A program made the position numbers and the translations under genes. 64,000 bases of DNA, from assembly GCF_014253075.1 (NCBI RefSeq), contig NZ_JACLZJ010000001.1, positions 930,001 through 994,000 on the forward strand, in the 5' to 3' direction. Shown piece after piece: positions 63,597-64,000 of the stretch. The DNA is from Ochrobactrum sp. CM-21-5. Lineage in GTDB: Bacteria > Pseudomonadota > Alphaproteobacteria > Rhizobiales > Rhizobiaceae. Each line of letters opens with the position of its first letter. Positions within the stretch are counted from its first letter, which is position 1. The notes below the pieces were generated by a model. It ran no database searches, was not told the DNA's origin, and was given only the letters and a program-made list of their open reading frames with translations.

Positions 63597-64000
63597 TCAG
63601 CGGTCCGAAACCTGCCAGCGTGGATTGATCCACGGTTCCTGATTGGATCGCGCCAACGGCGTGCGGCCAAGAATATGATCGGACGCCTTTTCGCCCACCA
63701 TGATCGATGGCCCGTTGAGATTGCCATTGGGGATGCGCGGAAAGATGGATGAATCCGCCACACGAAGGCCTTCGACGCCAATCACCCGGCATTCAGGATC
63801 AACCACCGCAAAAGGATCGTCAACCGCGCCCATTCTGCATGTGCCGCAGGGATGGAAAGCGCTTTCCACATGCTCACGGATGAAATTGTCGATTTCGGCA
63901 TCGGTCTGCACGCTGGCGCCGGGCTGAATTTCCGCGCCGCGATAGGCGTCGAATGCCGCCTGTCCAAAGATTTCGCGCGTCAGCCGCACGCAATGACGGA
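63597..64000 (-). CDS. betA: Choline dehydrogenase, C-terminal part (5' end outside window)
   Basis: About 134 residues visible and the frame is open to the right edge ([13 protein letters not shown]). GMC-oxidoreductase C-terminus with [11 protein letters not shown] (catalytic His), [13 protein letters not shown] and [19 protein letters not shown]. It oxidises choline to betaine aldehyde at the membrane. The order betA-betB on one strand supports the assignment. Confidence 0.92.
   Translation of the reverse strand, partial: RHCVRLTREIFGQAAFDAYRGAEIQPGASVQTDAEIDNFIREHVESAFHPCGTCRMGAVDDPFAVVDPECRVIGVEGLRVADSSIFPRIPNGNLNGPSIMVGEKASDHILGRTPLARSNQEPWINPRWQVSDR

Overview
The window looks like chromosomal DNA of an alphaproteobacterium of the Brucellaceae, most like an environmental Brucella of the former Ochrobactrum group. 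Grounds are a WbkD/WbkF-type O-antigen priming pair, TAT-dependent Liv-type binding protein, BMP-type nucleoside transporter, bet genes and GC-rich backbone codons. The species call is inference from gene content, not from a marker gene.

Layout. (1) About 1-15.6 kb is backbone: an autotransporter C-terminus cut by the window edge, a VOC protein, pyruvate phosphate dikinase, a polysaccharide deacetylase, two membrane-linked cytochrome c genes, a DUF1499 membrane protein, an MBL hydrolase, BioY, allA and uraH for ureide breakdown, a DUF2793 protein, and the convergent O-antigen pair wbkD/wbkF. (2) A tRNA-Gln(TTG) at 15804-15878 carries the left end of an integrated element of about 28.5 kb. A 16-base match to the tRNA 3' end, with one mismatch, recurs at 44361-44376. 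The element holds a tyrosine integrase, a C39-like protein, a MobF relaxase, a coupling protein, a ParA-like ATPase, an orphan C5 methyltransferase and two unknown genes. No mating-pair genes are seen, so it reads as a mobilizable island.

(3) At 28.1-38.0 kb lies a visibly AT-rich glycan cassette: wzm, wzt with a C-terminal extension, a methyltransferase/coiled-coil protein, a GT4 glycosyltransferase, a two-domain HAD protein, a second GT4, and a secreted, tail-anchored unknown on the other strand. It is bracketed by perfect 55-bp inverted IS66-type ends. (4) At 38.1-40.2 kb a decayed IS3 element is interrupted by an intact IS3-family element. (5) rmlA-rmlC-rmlB-rmlD (40.8-44.2 kb) makes dTDP-L-rhamnose. 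About 220 bp at the rmlD end is repeated at 40.25 kb, where it directly follows the last codons of a second, lost rmlD. This suggests accretion of two related islands.

(6) From 44.85 kb the backbone resumes with a catabolic region. It has a Liv/amide-type ABC transporter, two adjacent AA_synth-family genes, an enamidase-like amidohydrolase, a MarR regulator, an isochorismatase-fold hydrolase, an SDR and an epimerase. Next come a complete BMP/Nup-type nucleoside ABC transporter with two nucleoside hydrolases, and betB/betA (betA cut by the edge).

How the parts fit. The island appears to deliver an ABC-transporter-dependent, probably rhamnose-containing O-polysaccharide beside the host O-antigen priming genes. 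The methyltransferase may cap the chain, and Wzt's extension may recognise the cap. Its coiled coil contains three 28-residue tandem repeats, so repeat number could set polymer length. This is the observation I find most interesting. The second is an enamidase/AA_synth/isochorismatase cluster that suggests ring opening of a cyclic nitrogen compound whose identity is unknown.
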